Shown: positions 13,340-25,555, counted from the stretch's first letter. The stretch is DNA of 64,000 nucleotides from Dactylonectria macrodidyma (GCA_020744425.1 JAGMUV010000013.1:620001-684000), one strand, 5' to 3'. A program made the numbers and translations. The notes: a model not told the origin generated them from the letters alone.

Positions 13340-14200
13340 AAATTATACTATAAAGACTATAAGCATTAAGGCTAAGAGAAAACCATAAGATTCCTAAAAG
13401 AGAGATACTATTAGCCAAACCTCTATAAGAATATAAACATAGCTATTCTAGCCTGTAAGACTTGCTAAATCTATAATATATAATGGGCTAGAGAACTTAT
13501 AGTACTTATTAAACCTAGCTATTTTATAATAAAGATTTATATAGATACTTAATATCTTAAGGAGTCTTAAGGCAAGAAGTACTTATTAGAAGCTAGATAT
13601 AACCTTACTAAATAAATTAAAACTAAAGCCTTAAAATCACTTAAAGCCTCTTATATATACTCATTCTTAAGAAAGATCTTTTCTTACTATAGGATACTTA
13701 TTATAGTAATTATTAATAATAGGTTAGAATATTAATAAGGCCTTATAAATATCCTAAAAGACCTAAGTATATAAACTATATATATCTTTATATATAATAC
13801 TAAAGTAAATAGGTTAATTAAATCAGGCTATAGTAGTATTATATCTTATATTAAAAAGATAGATACTTTAAGGACTAGGAATTAGTTAGTTAATCTCTTA
13901 GCTATTCTATTTATAAATAGAGTATTACTAAGAGTATCCTATAACTATACTCTTATATACTTACTATATAAGTATAAACTAAGTCTCTTATTAGAAGAGG
14001 ATATGCTTATATAGAGGATAATCCCTTAGGATAATATAAAAATATCTAATTAAATATTTATAGTTAGAATCCGCACCCTTTCTTTTTTAGATAAGGATAT
14101 AGAGATTGTAAGGCGAAGGGTTACTAAGTTTAGAAAGAGGAAAGTAATAAGGATAGATTAAGGATTTCCTTGTGCTTTAAGAAAAACTCTACTAAAGGTT
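13340..14200 (+). pseudogene. Integrase relic of 12.8-kb element
   Basis: An HHCC-type zinc region reads around 13,360-13,480 (HQGQEKTIRFLKERYY, then ACKTCQIYN). The catalytic core starts about 13,530 with YIDTQYLKES. The second acidic block near 13,710 reads VIINNRLEY in place of a TDNGxE-type motif, again Asp to Asn. Basic residues follow at 14,110-14,150. It is RIP-inactivated. Order RT-RNase H-IN confirms Ty3/gypsy rather than copia. Confidence 0.7.
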
Positions 14201-17200
14201 AGTGACTTAATATTATAATATAATAACCTTAGAAAAACCGACCTTTCTATAGCGGCTAAGTTTAAGCCTAGATAGTAAGGGCTATATAGGATTAAAATAG
14301 CTTCAGATAAAGGCTAGTACTACTTAGAAACCCTAGATAGACTGCTACTTAGCATTACTTACTATAGTAAATACCTTAAAGTGTTTTAATAAGATAAAGA
14401 TAGTTAGTAGAGCCTAGATAATAATTCTTTAGCCCCTTCTTACTAAGAGTGCCTTTTCTATAGTAATCCTTAAGCTAGATTAGTTAATTAAATAAAATAA
14501 AATAAGAAAACGAGCCTAAAAGAGAAAGATAGATTAAAAATAAGCCCTAAGGTTCCCTCTTAACTGACCATTACTAGTGCTAAGGAGGAAAGAAAACTGA
14601 AGATCTAACTCTTATATAAAGATTAAGCTTAAAGAGACTAGTTTAAATCTCTCTAAGTAAGACAAGGGAGTGAGAAATAATAATAAGTCTAAAGTTTATA
14701 CTTATTATTATTTTAAAGAGGAGTATAGTATAAGAAGTAAGAAAAAATAAATAACTACTACTTACTAATATCCTAGCTAGTCAAAGGCCTTATAAATTTA
14801 TAGCTTAAAAATTAGACTTAAGACTAAACTAGCATTAGGATTAATATATAAAATATATAAACTAATTAATTAAATAACTCTAGAGCTATAAAATAAAGGA
14901 AAAGTTATAAAAGCTATACTTACTTAGAATATTAATTATAAAAGAGCTAACTAGTAGGATCCTATTTATCCTACACTATTATAGTAAGTTAAGTATTAAA
15001 GCTACTAAATGAAGGAGTCTAGTATATAAGAGATAAGCTGAACTGGGTTAATTAACTAATCTAACCCTAAACTACTATTAATAGACTAAAAACTAAAGAC
15101 TTAAGCCTTAAAAAAGCCTATAGACTTATCCTAAGTAGTATACTTCTTAGTATTCTAAATGGCTTTATTATAAAAGGACTCATCCTCCTAAGCTAAAGGG
15201 AATTCATTAGAAATATAAGAGTAGCTTATATAGTTAAGAATACTTACTACTTAATTATTAGAATTAATAAAACACTTTATACTAAATAAGAGGTTAAGAG
15301 AGATACTAAAACCAGATTTAGAAGCTAAGTATTTACTAAGAAAAGACTACTTATACTAAGAATTAGCATTTTAAATATAATTCGTATATTTTCTATTTAT
15401 AAACCCTAGAATAGATTAATAAGTATAAAATAGCTATATATAATACTTCTTAGTTATAAAGTAATTCAAAGTACTTAATTGAATATAGTACTTATATAAT
15501 AGCGGATTTTAGTATTTAAAGAAGGTAATAATTAAAGCCTTCTTATACTTAAATCAGTAGAGTAGTTCTTTAATGAAATATTCATAGGGGTAGCCTAAGT
15601 TAGTAAGAATATATACTAACTAAAGGGGCCGGTCAGAGATATATTTTATTAAGTATTTTAAAACTGCATTAGCTATCTTATCCTTATGAATCTAGGCTCG
15701 GATATGCCTCTTAGTAGAGTTAATATTAAATAACTCTTCCTTAGGGGCGAACTTAATAAAAAGAGGGAGACTGCTATAGTTAAGGGCTATGTATAAGTAA
15801 ATCTAGATAGTAAAGTGCTTTTCGAACTATAGAATCATTAGATTAAATAGTCTTAGCTATAGGGGAATACTTATTAATATAAAGCGAGCCTCCTTTTACT
15901 CCTTTTTAGTTAATAAAGTCTTATAATAGCTATGCTAAGTTAAATTAGTATAAAGAGAGAATTTATTGCTTTCTAACTGACTAGCTATATAAATATATAT
16001 ATTAAGAAGGGCTTTTTAATAAACCTTAATAATATTAGAAAAGTAGAAGTTAAAAGAAGCTATTACTAAATGAATTAATTAAATAATATTAATAAAGTGT
16101 GAAAAGGAAGAAAAAGGAGGGAAAGGAAAGAGAGAGAAAAGAAGTGTTTTAAAGTAAAGGAAATGCATATACTAAGATTAATGCATATAGAGTGAATCAT
16201 AGCTAATAGGGAAAATAAACAACCTCTTATTACTTAAGACTTTAAAAGCTATTTCTCTCTCTCTTCTCTTTCTCTTTAGTATAACTTAACCTCTCTTCTT
16301 ATAATAGTTACTATTTTTAGAACTCATTGCCCTTTAATTATAACTATTTAATACATTTACTTAATTAAATGCTGCTTTTTAACTAGTCTAGATAATACTC
16401 TTAGAAACCCCCTTTCTTCTTAATTAAGCTTTTACTTCTAACCTCTCTCTGCTTCCTACTATAAGAACCTTATTACTATAACCTTCTGCTCTCTAATCTC
16501 TTTACTTTTCTAAACTAATTACCTGCCTTTATTTCTGCCTGCTTTACTAATGCTCATAAGCCTATACTACCCAGTCTTAAAAATCCTATCTTTAAAACCT
16601 TACTACTAACTATAGTAAAAACCCCCTCTCTTTAACTACAACCCTCTATTTCCTTTATCTCACTATTATTATAATATTAGGTTACTAAATGACTTTATAA
16701 TTCATTTAATTAAATAATTTACTACTAAATGACCTCCTTTTAGCCTAGCCTTCTTCTAAATGAATCCTCTACTCTTCTTCTTACTAGGTGCTTTTACTAT
16801 AAGCAGCCCTATTAATAATAAATAAACCTACTTCTTACTAAAGGCTCATTCTGCTTAAAGTAAGGAAATCGCTATTATTAATTATAAAAAGGGATCGTTT
16901 TACTATACTTTAAAAGCATCCCTAGCTAAGTAGCTAAAGGAGATTATAGTTAATTAACTGGCTTTATTATACTTTTATATAGAATAGCCTAAGTCTAGTA
17001 AGGAAAGGATAATTAATATATATAATAATTATAAAGACTTTGAGTTTATAAAGGCTATATTAGTATAACCCTTATATAAGGATAATATAATGCTCTTTAG
17101 AGTATTTTAAAAAGAGTATACTCTTTACTTTTAAGACTTTTATAAAAAGCTATAAGATAATGCTTAGGCTAGTAAGGAAGGACTTAAAGACTTCCTAATT

Positions 17201-19311
17201 ATAATTATATATAGACTAGAGGATATTATTATAGTATTTCTAACCCTGCTTTTAGATAGTACTCTTATAATTATAATAAATCTACTTAAGAAAATAATAG
17301 ATCTAGTTAATTGAATATATAAGTGCCTGCTCCTTAAAGACCTTATTACTAAATGCATACTAAACTCTTACTATAACTCTAGCTACTATACTATTAAGTA
17401 GGATATCTTTAACTAGCGTTTTATAGTTAGCCTAATTAACTATAAGGACTTCTACTAAGCGTTATATATCTTTAACTAATGCTCTAATTAAGTCTTTTAT
17501 TATAATACCCTTAGAGGCTATACCTTACTTAACTATTAGAAAGTATTTGCTTATACTTAGCGCCTTATCTTAACTGAAATAGATTATCCCTATGACTTTA
17601 ATATCTTCTGCACTCCTATAGTTAATTAACCAGGCAGTTTTAAATATAAATACCTAGCTATTTACCTTATGTTTTTAAACTTATAAAGTATAACTAGAGC
17701 TATAAGACTTAGGGTCTATCTATATATAAATCTATTTTTAATAACTCTAAGTACTAAGAAGTAACTAATAAAAGGAGAATATGCCCTCTTATAAAGAGAT
17801 TAGCTTATTAATCTATTTAATTAATTGCCTAAGTTATCTAAAGTCACTCTCTCTATTAGCTAAGAGCGGGTTAAGACCTGGTTTCTAATAGCTATTTATA
17901 ATAAACTTAGGTTTAGAAAAGTCACTATTATTAAATATAAGCATAATAAGGCAGTATCTTCTATACCCTTCTCTTACTACTCTATTTACAGTTTGCTTCT
18001 TAAAAGACTTACTATTATCCTTACTAAACTAAGTAACTATTAACTAATTAAATAGACTGACTTTCCTACTACTAAGAACTAGACTAAGGACTCTTAATTA
18101 ATAATTATACCTATTAATATTATAATATTTAAAGAGTTTATTACTCTTTTTAAACTAAGCTAAATTATTAAGACCCCTAACTTATTTAAATCCTATATAA
18201 CTACTTTACGCACTTTTAACGCTAACTAGGAACTTATTAACTAATTAGTATAAGACTTAGAGTTAGTAATGACCTTAAAATCCTAATGCTTTAGAACTCC
18301 TCTAATTCTACTATTCATTTCTAAACCTAGCTTAAGTATTATAGATTCATTTAATTAGATAGTTCTGCCTTATATAACCCCTACTCTAGCAGCTAGTAAT
18401 AACTATAGTAACTCAGATAACTTAAATAAAGAGACTATTAATAAAAAGCAAAAGAAGACTAATAAGAATATTATTATAAAATGGGCATTACTAAAGAAGA
18501 AGGCTAATAGTTAAATCATTTATATTAATAATTATACTAAGGCTATTCTTAACTAAGTACTTATAAATAAAATTAAAAGAGTCTATATTACTAAACTGAT
18601 AGCTAAAGAAGCTATAGAAATTGCAAAGAAGAATAATATTAATACTCCTACTTATATTATAATTATATATACTACTAGGTCTCTTTATTTACTCCTAGCC
18701 CCTTACTAATAAATGTATATAATTAATTAAATAAGAAGCTTTATTACCTTTATCTTAAATAGTCTGATTTCTCTATCTTAATAAAACGCTATTATAAATA
18801 CCTTAAGGTTAAGATTAGCTCCTCTTCCTTCTGCTAGGCCCTTTTAGGCTGATCGCACTACTATATGTAAATTGACTCACACTCTGCCTTTAAGACCTAC
18901 CTAAGGATTACTACTACTATCTGCTTCTACGCTTATTAGACTTACTAATATATTTTAATTATCTAATTTACTAAAGGATATTACTTAATCGAATACTTTC
19001 TAGTCTCTTTATATACTCTATAGTTAATTTTACTAAAGAGTTCTTATTATAGCTACTTTTATAACTTTGCTTACTGCTTTTAATATAACCTTAGTACTTA
19101 GGTTCTTTTTAGACTCTCTTTTATAAATACTATAATCTTAGAAGAATAAATGCAAGCTAGATTCTAATTAATTAACTACGTTTAGATATTAGACTTATAT
19201 ATATTATCTTTCTTTTCTTATTATTTCCTTTATTTACTAGGGCTCTTCTTCTCTTTATTATTTATAGTTTCTAGGCTTATAAGAATAAAGCGCTAATTGC
19301 ATAAGGAGGAA
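14201..19311 (+). other. Extra 5.1-kb region between integrase and 3' LTR
   Basis: No known domain is recognisable. Pyrimidine-rich patches occur at 16,240-16,320 (TCTCTC runs) and the rest is RIP-mutated. Faint plus-strand coding texture can be followed in parts (for example about 18,560-18,700), but no frame is open. A post-integrase region this long is unusual and may be an additional ORF, captured sequence or another nested insertion. The end just before the 3' LTR (ATAAGGAGGAA) is purine-rich, as expected of a polypurine tract. Confidence 0.35.
19301..19311 (+). other. Polypurine tract of 12.8-kb element
   Basis: A purine-rich run (ATAAGGAGGAA) directly abuts the TG start of the 3' LTR. 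This is the standard position of the plus-strand primer in LTR retrotransposons. Confidence 0.55.
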
Positions 19312-19713
19312 TGTATTAAGGCTAAGGGCCTACTAGCTAGAATGGCCTAGACATTTTAATTAGCTAATTAATTTAAATACTAGTCTTAATAAAGCTATTA
19401 ATAAGAATAATAGGAGTTAGTCTAAGATAAAAGGCAGAGATAACTTAGATATAAATAGTAATCAATCATATTCTTACCTACTTCTATTTTTAAGTTATTA
19501 AATGGTTTTTAATATCATTATAATAAGATTTATTTAATTAATTAGAATATCTGATTCATTTCTTAGCTAGCTGCTCGATTGTAGCTCTGGCCTTCTTTTT
19601 ATCTGTTTTATTTTGCGAGTCTTGTCCATCCTCGCTCTGCTTCGCATCCCGCCTACCTTATAGCATCCGTCACTTCGGGTGGTGGTGTCCCTCTTGTCCC
19701 CCTGCCTAACACA
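19312..19713 (+). repeat. 3' LTR of 12.8-kb element
   Basis: 402 bp, same length as the 5' LTR. It begins TGTATTAAGGCTAAGGGCC and ends CCCCTGCCTAACACA, followed by the target duplication GTAC. Here the first part is RIP-mutated and the last about 150 bp retains CA/TG and GC (for example GTCACTTCGGGTGGTGGTGT). Confidence 0.85.
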
Positions 19714-19717
19714 GTAC

Positions 19718-21560
19718 TTAATAAGTCTATTAAGTAGAAAAACTCTAAGAATTTAACTTTATATTATAGTACTAACCTAATAGTAATAATACTATAGTAA
19801 ACAGGCTTAGTTAAAGAGATTAGAACGCTCTTAAGAGTGATTAAGATAAGCGAGAGGAAGGGCGCTTTATATAGTTAATTCTTAAATAGGCAATCCTTCT
19901 AAGAGAATATACTATAATTATAGTGATCTTTATAATATTTATCTTCTTACTTTTCCTTAATAAATAGAAACTCTAGGATAATATAAAAGAGAAAGATATA
20001 ATCTATTAAGGCGCTTTTATAATACTTAAAATAGGGAGTTATAGCTTTTTTATAAAACTAAAGCTTAAAGTAGATATTATAGAATATGGCCTTATACTTA
20101 AAGGGCTATTTACTTATTAAAACTAGCTTTAAGTACTTAAAGAGAATAGTTCTAATAGTCTTAATAAGGTTACTAAGGACTAGCTATAAATATATATTAT
20201 CTAGCTAGAATATAATATTATAATATTTAAATACTTTAATAAAGATAGCACTCTTACTATTATTAGCTATTACTAATACTAACTAGGATATTTATAATTA
20301 ATATATAACTTTATTACTAATTATAATATTTATAAATAAAGCTATATATAGAGAGATGCTTAATAAGGACTATTTAAACCCTTTCTAATCCTAGACTGAC
20401 TTTATAATAACCTTACTATAGACTTTATTACTAACCTCCTTCTTACTAATACTTATAGTACTTAATACTTTTAGATTATTATAAATAGACTAACTAAGTC
20501 TATTATATTAGAAGAAATAACTAATATAGAGACTAAAGTGTGTATATAGCGATTCCTTAACTGTTATTTCTACTTTTATAGAATGCCTTATTTTATTATA
20601 AGTAATAGAAGAACTAATTAGACTAGCCAGTTTTAATAAGCTTTTTATAAACTTACTAGAATAGAGTAATAACTTAGTACTATATACTACTTACAAACTG
20701 ATAGAGGCTTAGAATACTATAATTAGAAAATCTAATCTTACTTTTAAGTATATATTAACTTCTTTTAGAAAAATTAGGGTTATTGCCTACTTATAGTATA
20801 ATTAGTATTAAATAACTATAAATACCTATTTATTAAGATAAGCCCTTTCTTTATCAAATATAATTATAATATTAAAGGATTTAAGACTATAGAACTTATT
20901 ACTTTTAAGTTAGGAACTAGTAATAAAGTAAAGGCACTATAATTAGTCTAGAAACTGTAATAAGTATATAAGTTTATTTAAGCCTCTATAGTAATAGTAT
21001 AATAATAATAAGAAACCTTAGTAAATAAGCTATAATATTCTATTAAAAGGCTATAAATAGGAAATAAAGTCTAGCTTAATATATATAACTTTAAAATAGT
21101 AAGATCCTTAAAAAAGCTTAACTAGCTATACTAAAAATATATAATTATAAAGGTAATTAGCTTATATATTATAGAACTTAATATACTTAAAGTAACTTAC
21201 TTATAATTCTATATTAATCTCTTAAAGAAAGCGAGAGAAGACCTAGCCTTAGGATAGGTTAATAATAACTACTAGTCCTTATTACTTTAAATAAATAACT
21301 AAAAAGAATATAAAGTTAAGAATATCCTTTATATAAAGTAGAAGTAATAAGAGCATAATATAATCTATAAGGCTTTAATATAATAAAAGGGCTATAAAGA
21401 AAAGAACTAAAAGCTAATAGAAACTTATAAGATCTTATAATATTAAACTATTATAAAGAAAGCTATAGACTTATTATAACTTCTAATAGACTTTTTAATA
21501 AATTTATTATATATAATTAAAAAAGACTAAATAAGCCTTAATAATAACAATAATAGCCTA
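19718..21560 (+). pseudogene. Ty3/gypsy pol, second part (RNase H end, integrase, chromodomain)
   Basis: The older element resumes after the nested insertion. Integrase core blocks are clear: DFITN with the first catalytic Asp at 20,421; then RMPYFIISNRRT with the second Asp turned to Asn at 20,604-20,606; then QTDRGLEYYNQKIQ with the Glu at 20,712-20,714. A C-terminal segment near 21,300-21,480 follows the chromodomain pattern (EYKVKNIL..KALIQQKGYKE), so this was a chromovirus. Chromodomain integrases are known to steer insertion to heterochromatin. Many RIP stops make it dead. Confidence 0.8.
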
Positions 21561-22657
21561 AGCTAGAACTTATAAAAGAATTATAATAAGAATATAATAT
21601 AAAGTTATAAAAATAGTTATTATAAAGTTATAAAGAGTAAGAATAAAACTAATATCTTTTTAGCTTTATAAAATAAGTATATATACTAGTAATAGAAAAA
21701 CTAAGAGTATAAGAGCTTATATAAATAAAATAAAATAAATATACTATAAGAGCATAATAATACTATAATGATTTTAAGGGAGGGAGGGATATTTAGTTAA
21801 CCTTCTTAATAATAGGCTCCTCTTTAGGCTCCTCTTCCTTAAATTTAGAGAGTAAAGCGGAAGGACTAATATATATAAGTAAAAGTAAGTCCTTCTTACT
21901 TACTTATTATATAATTATAATAAGGATATTAATAAAGTCGATTTATATTAAGAGACTTATAATTATTAAGTATTATATAAATATAGTATTCTTATTAGTA
22001 AGATGTACTTACTTAATAATAGTAGTATTAGTAATAGTATAAGCTTAAGTAACCTTATTATTATAAAATATAAAGTAAAAGATCTTATAAATAATAATAT
22101 AAGTAAAGGACTATATAAAGAGTTAGTAAAGATATTATATAATTATAATAAGTAATCCTTATAATTTAAGTAATAAAGTCCTTAGTAAAGAGATCCTTAT
22201 ACTTCTTAACTTTAGTAAGAAAGCAGTATATTATAAGTTAATACTTAATAATAAGCTAATAGTAATATTAATATAAACTTATTATAAATATATAGTTAGT
22301 ACTACTTATAAGAATATAATTATAGTTATTACTCTTATAAGTAGAGTATTTAAAGAAGGAAGCTATTACTATTAGTTAGTAAAACCTATATAATAAACTT
22401 ATAATAACTTACTAAAGAAGATAATTAAAGCGAGTAAGCACTTAAGTATAAGAATAAGTATAATCTTACTATTCTTATAAATAGTCTTATTAAGATATTA
22501 TATAATAATATTATAAAAGCATGCTTTATAATATATAGTACTATTATAATAAGTTAGTAAAATAATAAATATAAAAGTAAGAGTATAACTTATATAATAT
22601 TAGTAATAAGAGTAGGAATAGTAATAGTAAGAGTAAGAGTGAATAATAAAGAACTAT
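21561..22657. repeat. RIP-degraded DNA between gypsy relic and small LTR element
   Basis: A purine run GGGAGGGAGGGA near 21,778-21,790 may be the polypurine tract of the chromodomain gypsy relic, with its degraded 3' LTR beginning just after. Most of the rest is TA-rich without recognisable coding content. The last four bases (CTAT, 22,654-22,657) are the left target duplication of the next element. Confidence 0.45.
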
Positions 22658-22994
22658 TGTGTTGGGCAGGGGGACAAACAACCACCTGAAGTGACGGCGA
22701 GCTGGGCCTGAAAGGTAGGCGAAGGACGGCAAGATAAGCCCTAAGAAATAAATAGCCAAAAATGCAGATAAAATCATCAGCTAAGCAGCTAGCTGGAAAA
22801 GGAAGAAGGATATTAGTTGATTAAGTAAAATAGAATAAGAAAATTAAGGCTAGGAAAATTAGGAAAAATTAAGTAAAAGAAGGAAGAAGCATTGTCTTTC
22901 TATCTAAGTCTGGGAAATCTGCTGCCTCTTATAGCTAGCTATAGGTAACGTGACTGTCCGGGTCCCGGGCCCCGGGGCCCTCAGCCCCGACACA
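22658..22994 (-). repeat. LTR (3' on minus strand) of the 3.3-kb element
   Basis: 337 bp, TGTGTTGGGCAGGGGGACAA to GCCCCGACACA as read on the plus strand. It contains a GC-rich palindromic stretch (GTCCCGGGCCCCGGGGCCC) near its end that offers few CA sites for RIP. It differs from its partner LTR by about a dozen substitutions, all transitions, and one 1-bp indel. Confidence 0.85.
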
Positions 22995-23005
22995 TCCCTC
23001 CCCAC
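22995..23005 (-). other. Polypurine tract of 3.3-kb element
   Basis: Read on the minus strand the sequence is GTGGGGAGGGA immediately before the TGTGTC start of the LTR, the expected plus-strand priming site for a minus-oriented element. Confidence 0.55.
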
Positions 23006-23215
23006 GCGGTCGGCGCTTGCCCCCCGGCAAGCCCGCGAGACCGCGCCGGCCCGGGCCCGAAGACCTAGGCCGGGCTAATAGGAAAGCCCCAAATAACCCA
23101 AAGAGGAAGGAAAACACATACAACCCTAAAGAAGAAAACACATATAACCCAACAACTAAACTAACTAGCTTCCTTTTAAAAAAAAATCTGCAGCCTAAGC
23201 AGTTAATAAATAGTC

Positions 23216-24880
23216 CGCGAAGGTCAGAGAGTCAGAGACCAGTTGATCAGCCGGATCCTTAGCTGCTAGGTCTTAGAGACCTAGAGCTAGGAAGACTGGC
23301 TAGAAGACTGGGCAGAGAGATTGGGTTCCTCCCTAGCTGTGAGGTCTCGAGAGACTAACAGCTAGGGGGACTGAGCCGGCCGAGACTTCGCCGAGAGGTT
23401 GACGAGTGGTCGGCGAAGGTCAGCGAGATAGAGACCATTTGATCAGCCGGATCCTTCCTAGCTGCTAGGTCTCAGAGACCTAGGGCTAGGAAGACCGGCA
23501 GGGAGATTTGGGTTCCTCCCTAGCTGTGAGGTCTTGAGAGACTGATAGCTAGGGAGACGAAAGCAGAGACCTCGCCGAGGGTTTGACGAGTGGTCGGCGA
23601 AGGTCAGATCGCTTAGAGACCAGTTGATCAACCGGATCCTCCCCAGCTGCTAGGTCTTAGAGACCTGAGGCTAGGAAGACCGGCAGGGAGATTGGGTTCC
23701 TCCCTAGCTGTGAGGTCTAGAGAGACTGACAGCTAGGGAGTCTGGGCAGAGACCTTGCCGAAAGGTTGGCGAATAGTCGGCGAAGGTCAGAGGGTCAGGG
23801 ATCGGATGATTAACCGGATCCTCCCCTACTGCTAGGTCTCAGAGACCTAAGGCTAGGAAGACCGGCAGGGAGATTGGATTCTCCCCAGCTCGAAGGTCTT
23901 AAAGACCGTAAGCTAGGGGGGTCCGGCAGAGAGATTGGGTCCCTCCCTAGCTGTGAGGCCTTGAGAGACCGTGGGCTAGGGAGTTCGGCAGAGACCTCGC
24001 CGAGGGTTTTGACGAGTGGTCGGCGAAGGTCAGAGAGCCAGAGACCAACTGATCGACCGGGTCCTCTCTAGCTTGCTAGGTCTCAAGGACCTAGGGCTAG
24101 GGAGAGAGGTCTAGCAGAGACTGGATTCCTCCCTAGCTCAAAGGTCTTTAGGAGGCCGACAGCTAGGGAGTCCGGGCAAAGACCTCGCCGAGAGGTTAGT
24201 GAATAGTCGGCGAAGGTCAGATTGCTAGAGGCCAGTTAATTAACCGGATCCTCCCCAGCTGCTAGGTCTCAGAGACCTAAGGCTAGGAAGACCGGCAGGG
24301 AGATTGGGTTCCTCCCCAGCTACGAGGCCTCAAGAGACTGACAGCTAGGGAGACGGAGGGCCGAGAGAGAGACCTTGCCGAGAGGTTGATGAGTGGTCGG
24401 CGAAGGTCAGATTGCTAGAGACCAGTTAATCAACTGGATCCTTCCTAGCTGCTAGGTCCTAGAGACCTGAGGCTAGGAAGACCGGCAGGGAGATTGGGTT
24501 CCTCCCCCAGCTGTGAGGTCTAGAGAGACTGATAGCTAGGGAGTCCGGGCAGAGACCTTGCTGAGAGGTTGGCGAATAGTCGGCGAAGGTCAGAGGGTCA
24601 GGGATCGGATGATTAACCGGATCCTCCCCTACTGCTAGGTCTCAGAGACCTTGGCTAGGAAGAGGGTCCAGCAGGGATTGGATTCCTTCCCAGCTGTGAG
24701 GTCTCGAGAGACTGATAGCTAGGGAGACGAAGGGCAGAGAGAGAGGGAGAGACCTTGCTGAGACGTTGACGAGTGATTGGCGAAGGTCAACCAGCTAGAG
24801 ACTAGTTGATCAATCGGATCCTTCCTAGCTTACTAGGTCTTAAGGACCTAGGGCTAGGGAGATCGGCCGGGACCTGGCTG
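23216..24880. repeat. Nine-unit tandem array of hairpin modules
   Basis: The motif CGGCGAAGGTCA recurs at about 23,216, 23,411, 23,595, 23,778, 24,021, 24,208, 24,398, 24,581 and 24,778 (the first and last slightly altered), giving periods of roughly 183-197 bp with one of 243 bp. Each unit holds a hairpin with stems TTCCTAGC and CTAGGTCT, a second with stem TCCCTAGCT/AGCTAGGGA, and a junction hairpin pairing TCGCCGA with TCGGCGA. The 243-bp unit carries one extra hairpin. The pairings are kept in most units despite base changes. There is no coding potential. I infer a structured RNA or DNA role inside the element, for example packaging or dimerisation, but this is not shown. Confidence 0.8.
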
Positions 24881-25284
24881 AGGCCGTCTTTTCCGCACAG
24901 CCAGGGATTGGTAGCGCCGGGCTAGCCTTTTCCTCTTCCGGACCCTAGTCGGTTGGCAAGGGTCGAGATTAGAGGCTTGCTGCGGCCAGTAGTCTTTAGG
25001 AAAAGCCCCTAGCTTCTAGAAGGAGATAGCGAAAGTTAACAATATCCTCATAAGGATCAGGTTCTAGTTATCCCAAAGGGCGAGGAGCACTTAATTAACT
25101 CGGCTAGGATAGGACACATACTGTATCTTAATCTCTTCTTGGCTAGGTCTTGTCTCTGTATTGGCTAGTGGGCGTAGCGTTATTAGCGTTAGCTGTAGTG
25201 ACGGTAGCGTCAGCCTTAGTAATAGTGACGTTAGCTTTTATAAGTCATTCATTTCATTAAATCCAGTTAATTTAATCAATCTAT

Positions 25285-25352
25285 AAAGGGGTTCTATAAC
25301 TATATATAGTAGTAAGAAAAGGGGTTCTATAACTATATATAGCAGTAAGAAA
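25285..25352. repeat. Two-copy 33-bp tandem duplication
   Basis: The sequence GGGGTTCTATAACTATATAT starts at 25,288 and again at 25,321 and continues AG(T/C)AGTAAGAAA in both. It lies inside the 3.3-kb element between the hairpin array and the leader block. Confidence 0.75.
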
Positions 25353-25555
25353 CGGGGGTCAGAAAAGAGGTTAGAAAAAGAGTTCTGCTGCCACTCGACT
25401 GATTAAGTGAACAGCACCGTATGCCTTATAGCACCGGGCTCGGCTTAGGATCGGCGAGGTCTCGCCGTGCCTTCGGCTCTCGTTCGGGCTGGCCTCGTAG
25501 TAGCAATTGGGCTCTTGTGACAGCTTGGAAGTGTCGCTACTAGGCCAATTGACCT

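Larger units (their letters stand above)
6943..19713 (+). mobile_element. 12.8-kb Ty3/gypsy LTR retrotransposon, RIP-inactivated
   Basis: The element is complete end to end. Two direct 402-bp LTRs (6,943-7,344 and 19,312-19,713) have inverted ends TGTGTTAG and CTAACACA, and a 4-bp target duplication GTAC flanks them at 6,939-6,942 and 19,714-19,717. The pol order RT, RNase H, integrase can be followed through RIP stops on the plus strand. It is inserted in the RNase H region of an older gypsy element. At 12.8 kb it is long for the superfamily. About 5 kb lies between integrase and the 3' LTR, and roughly 4 kb between the 5' LTR and RT. All frames are destroyed, so it cannot move on its own now. 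Confidence 0.88.

Noticed and set aside
22544..23262. Short ORFs on both strands over the LTR and GC-rich core
   Set aside because: They arise from LTR and leader sequence with biased composition (Arg/Pro/Gly-rich) and have no domain or conserved start.
23874..24071. 65-codon ORF in the repeat array
   Set aside because: It translates the tandem hairpin repeat; the frame breaks in neighbouring units.
23216..24880. CRISPR-like array
   Set aside because: The repeats are about 190 bp long without unique spacers, and lie inside a fungal LTR element between two LTRs.
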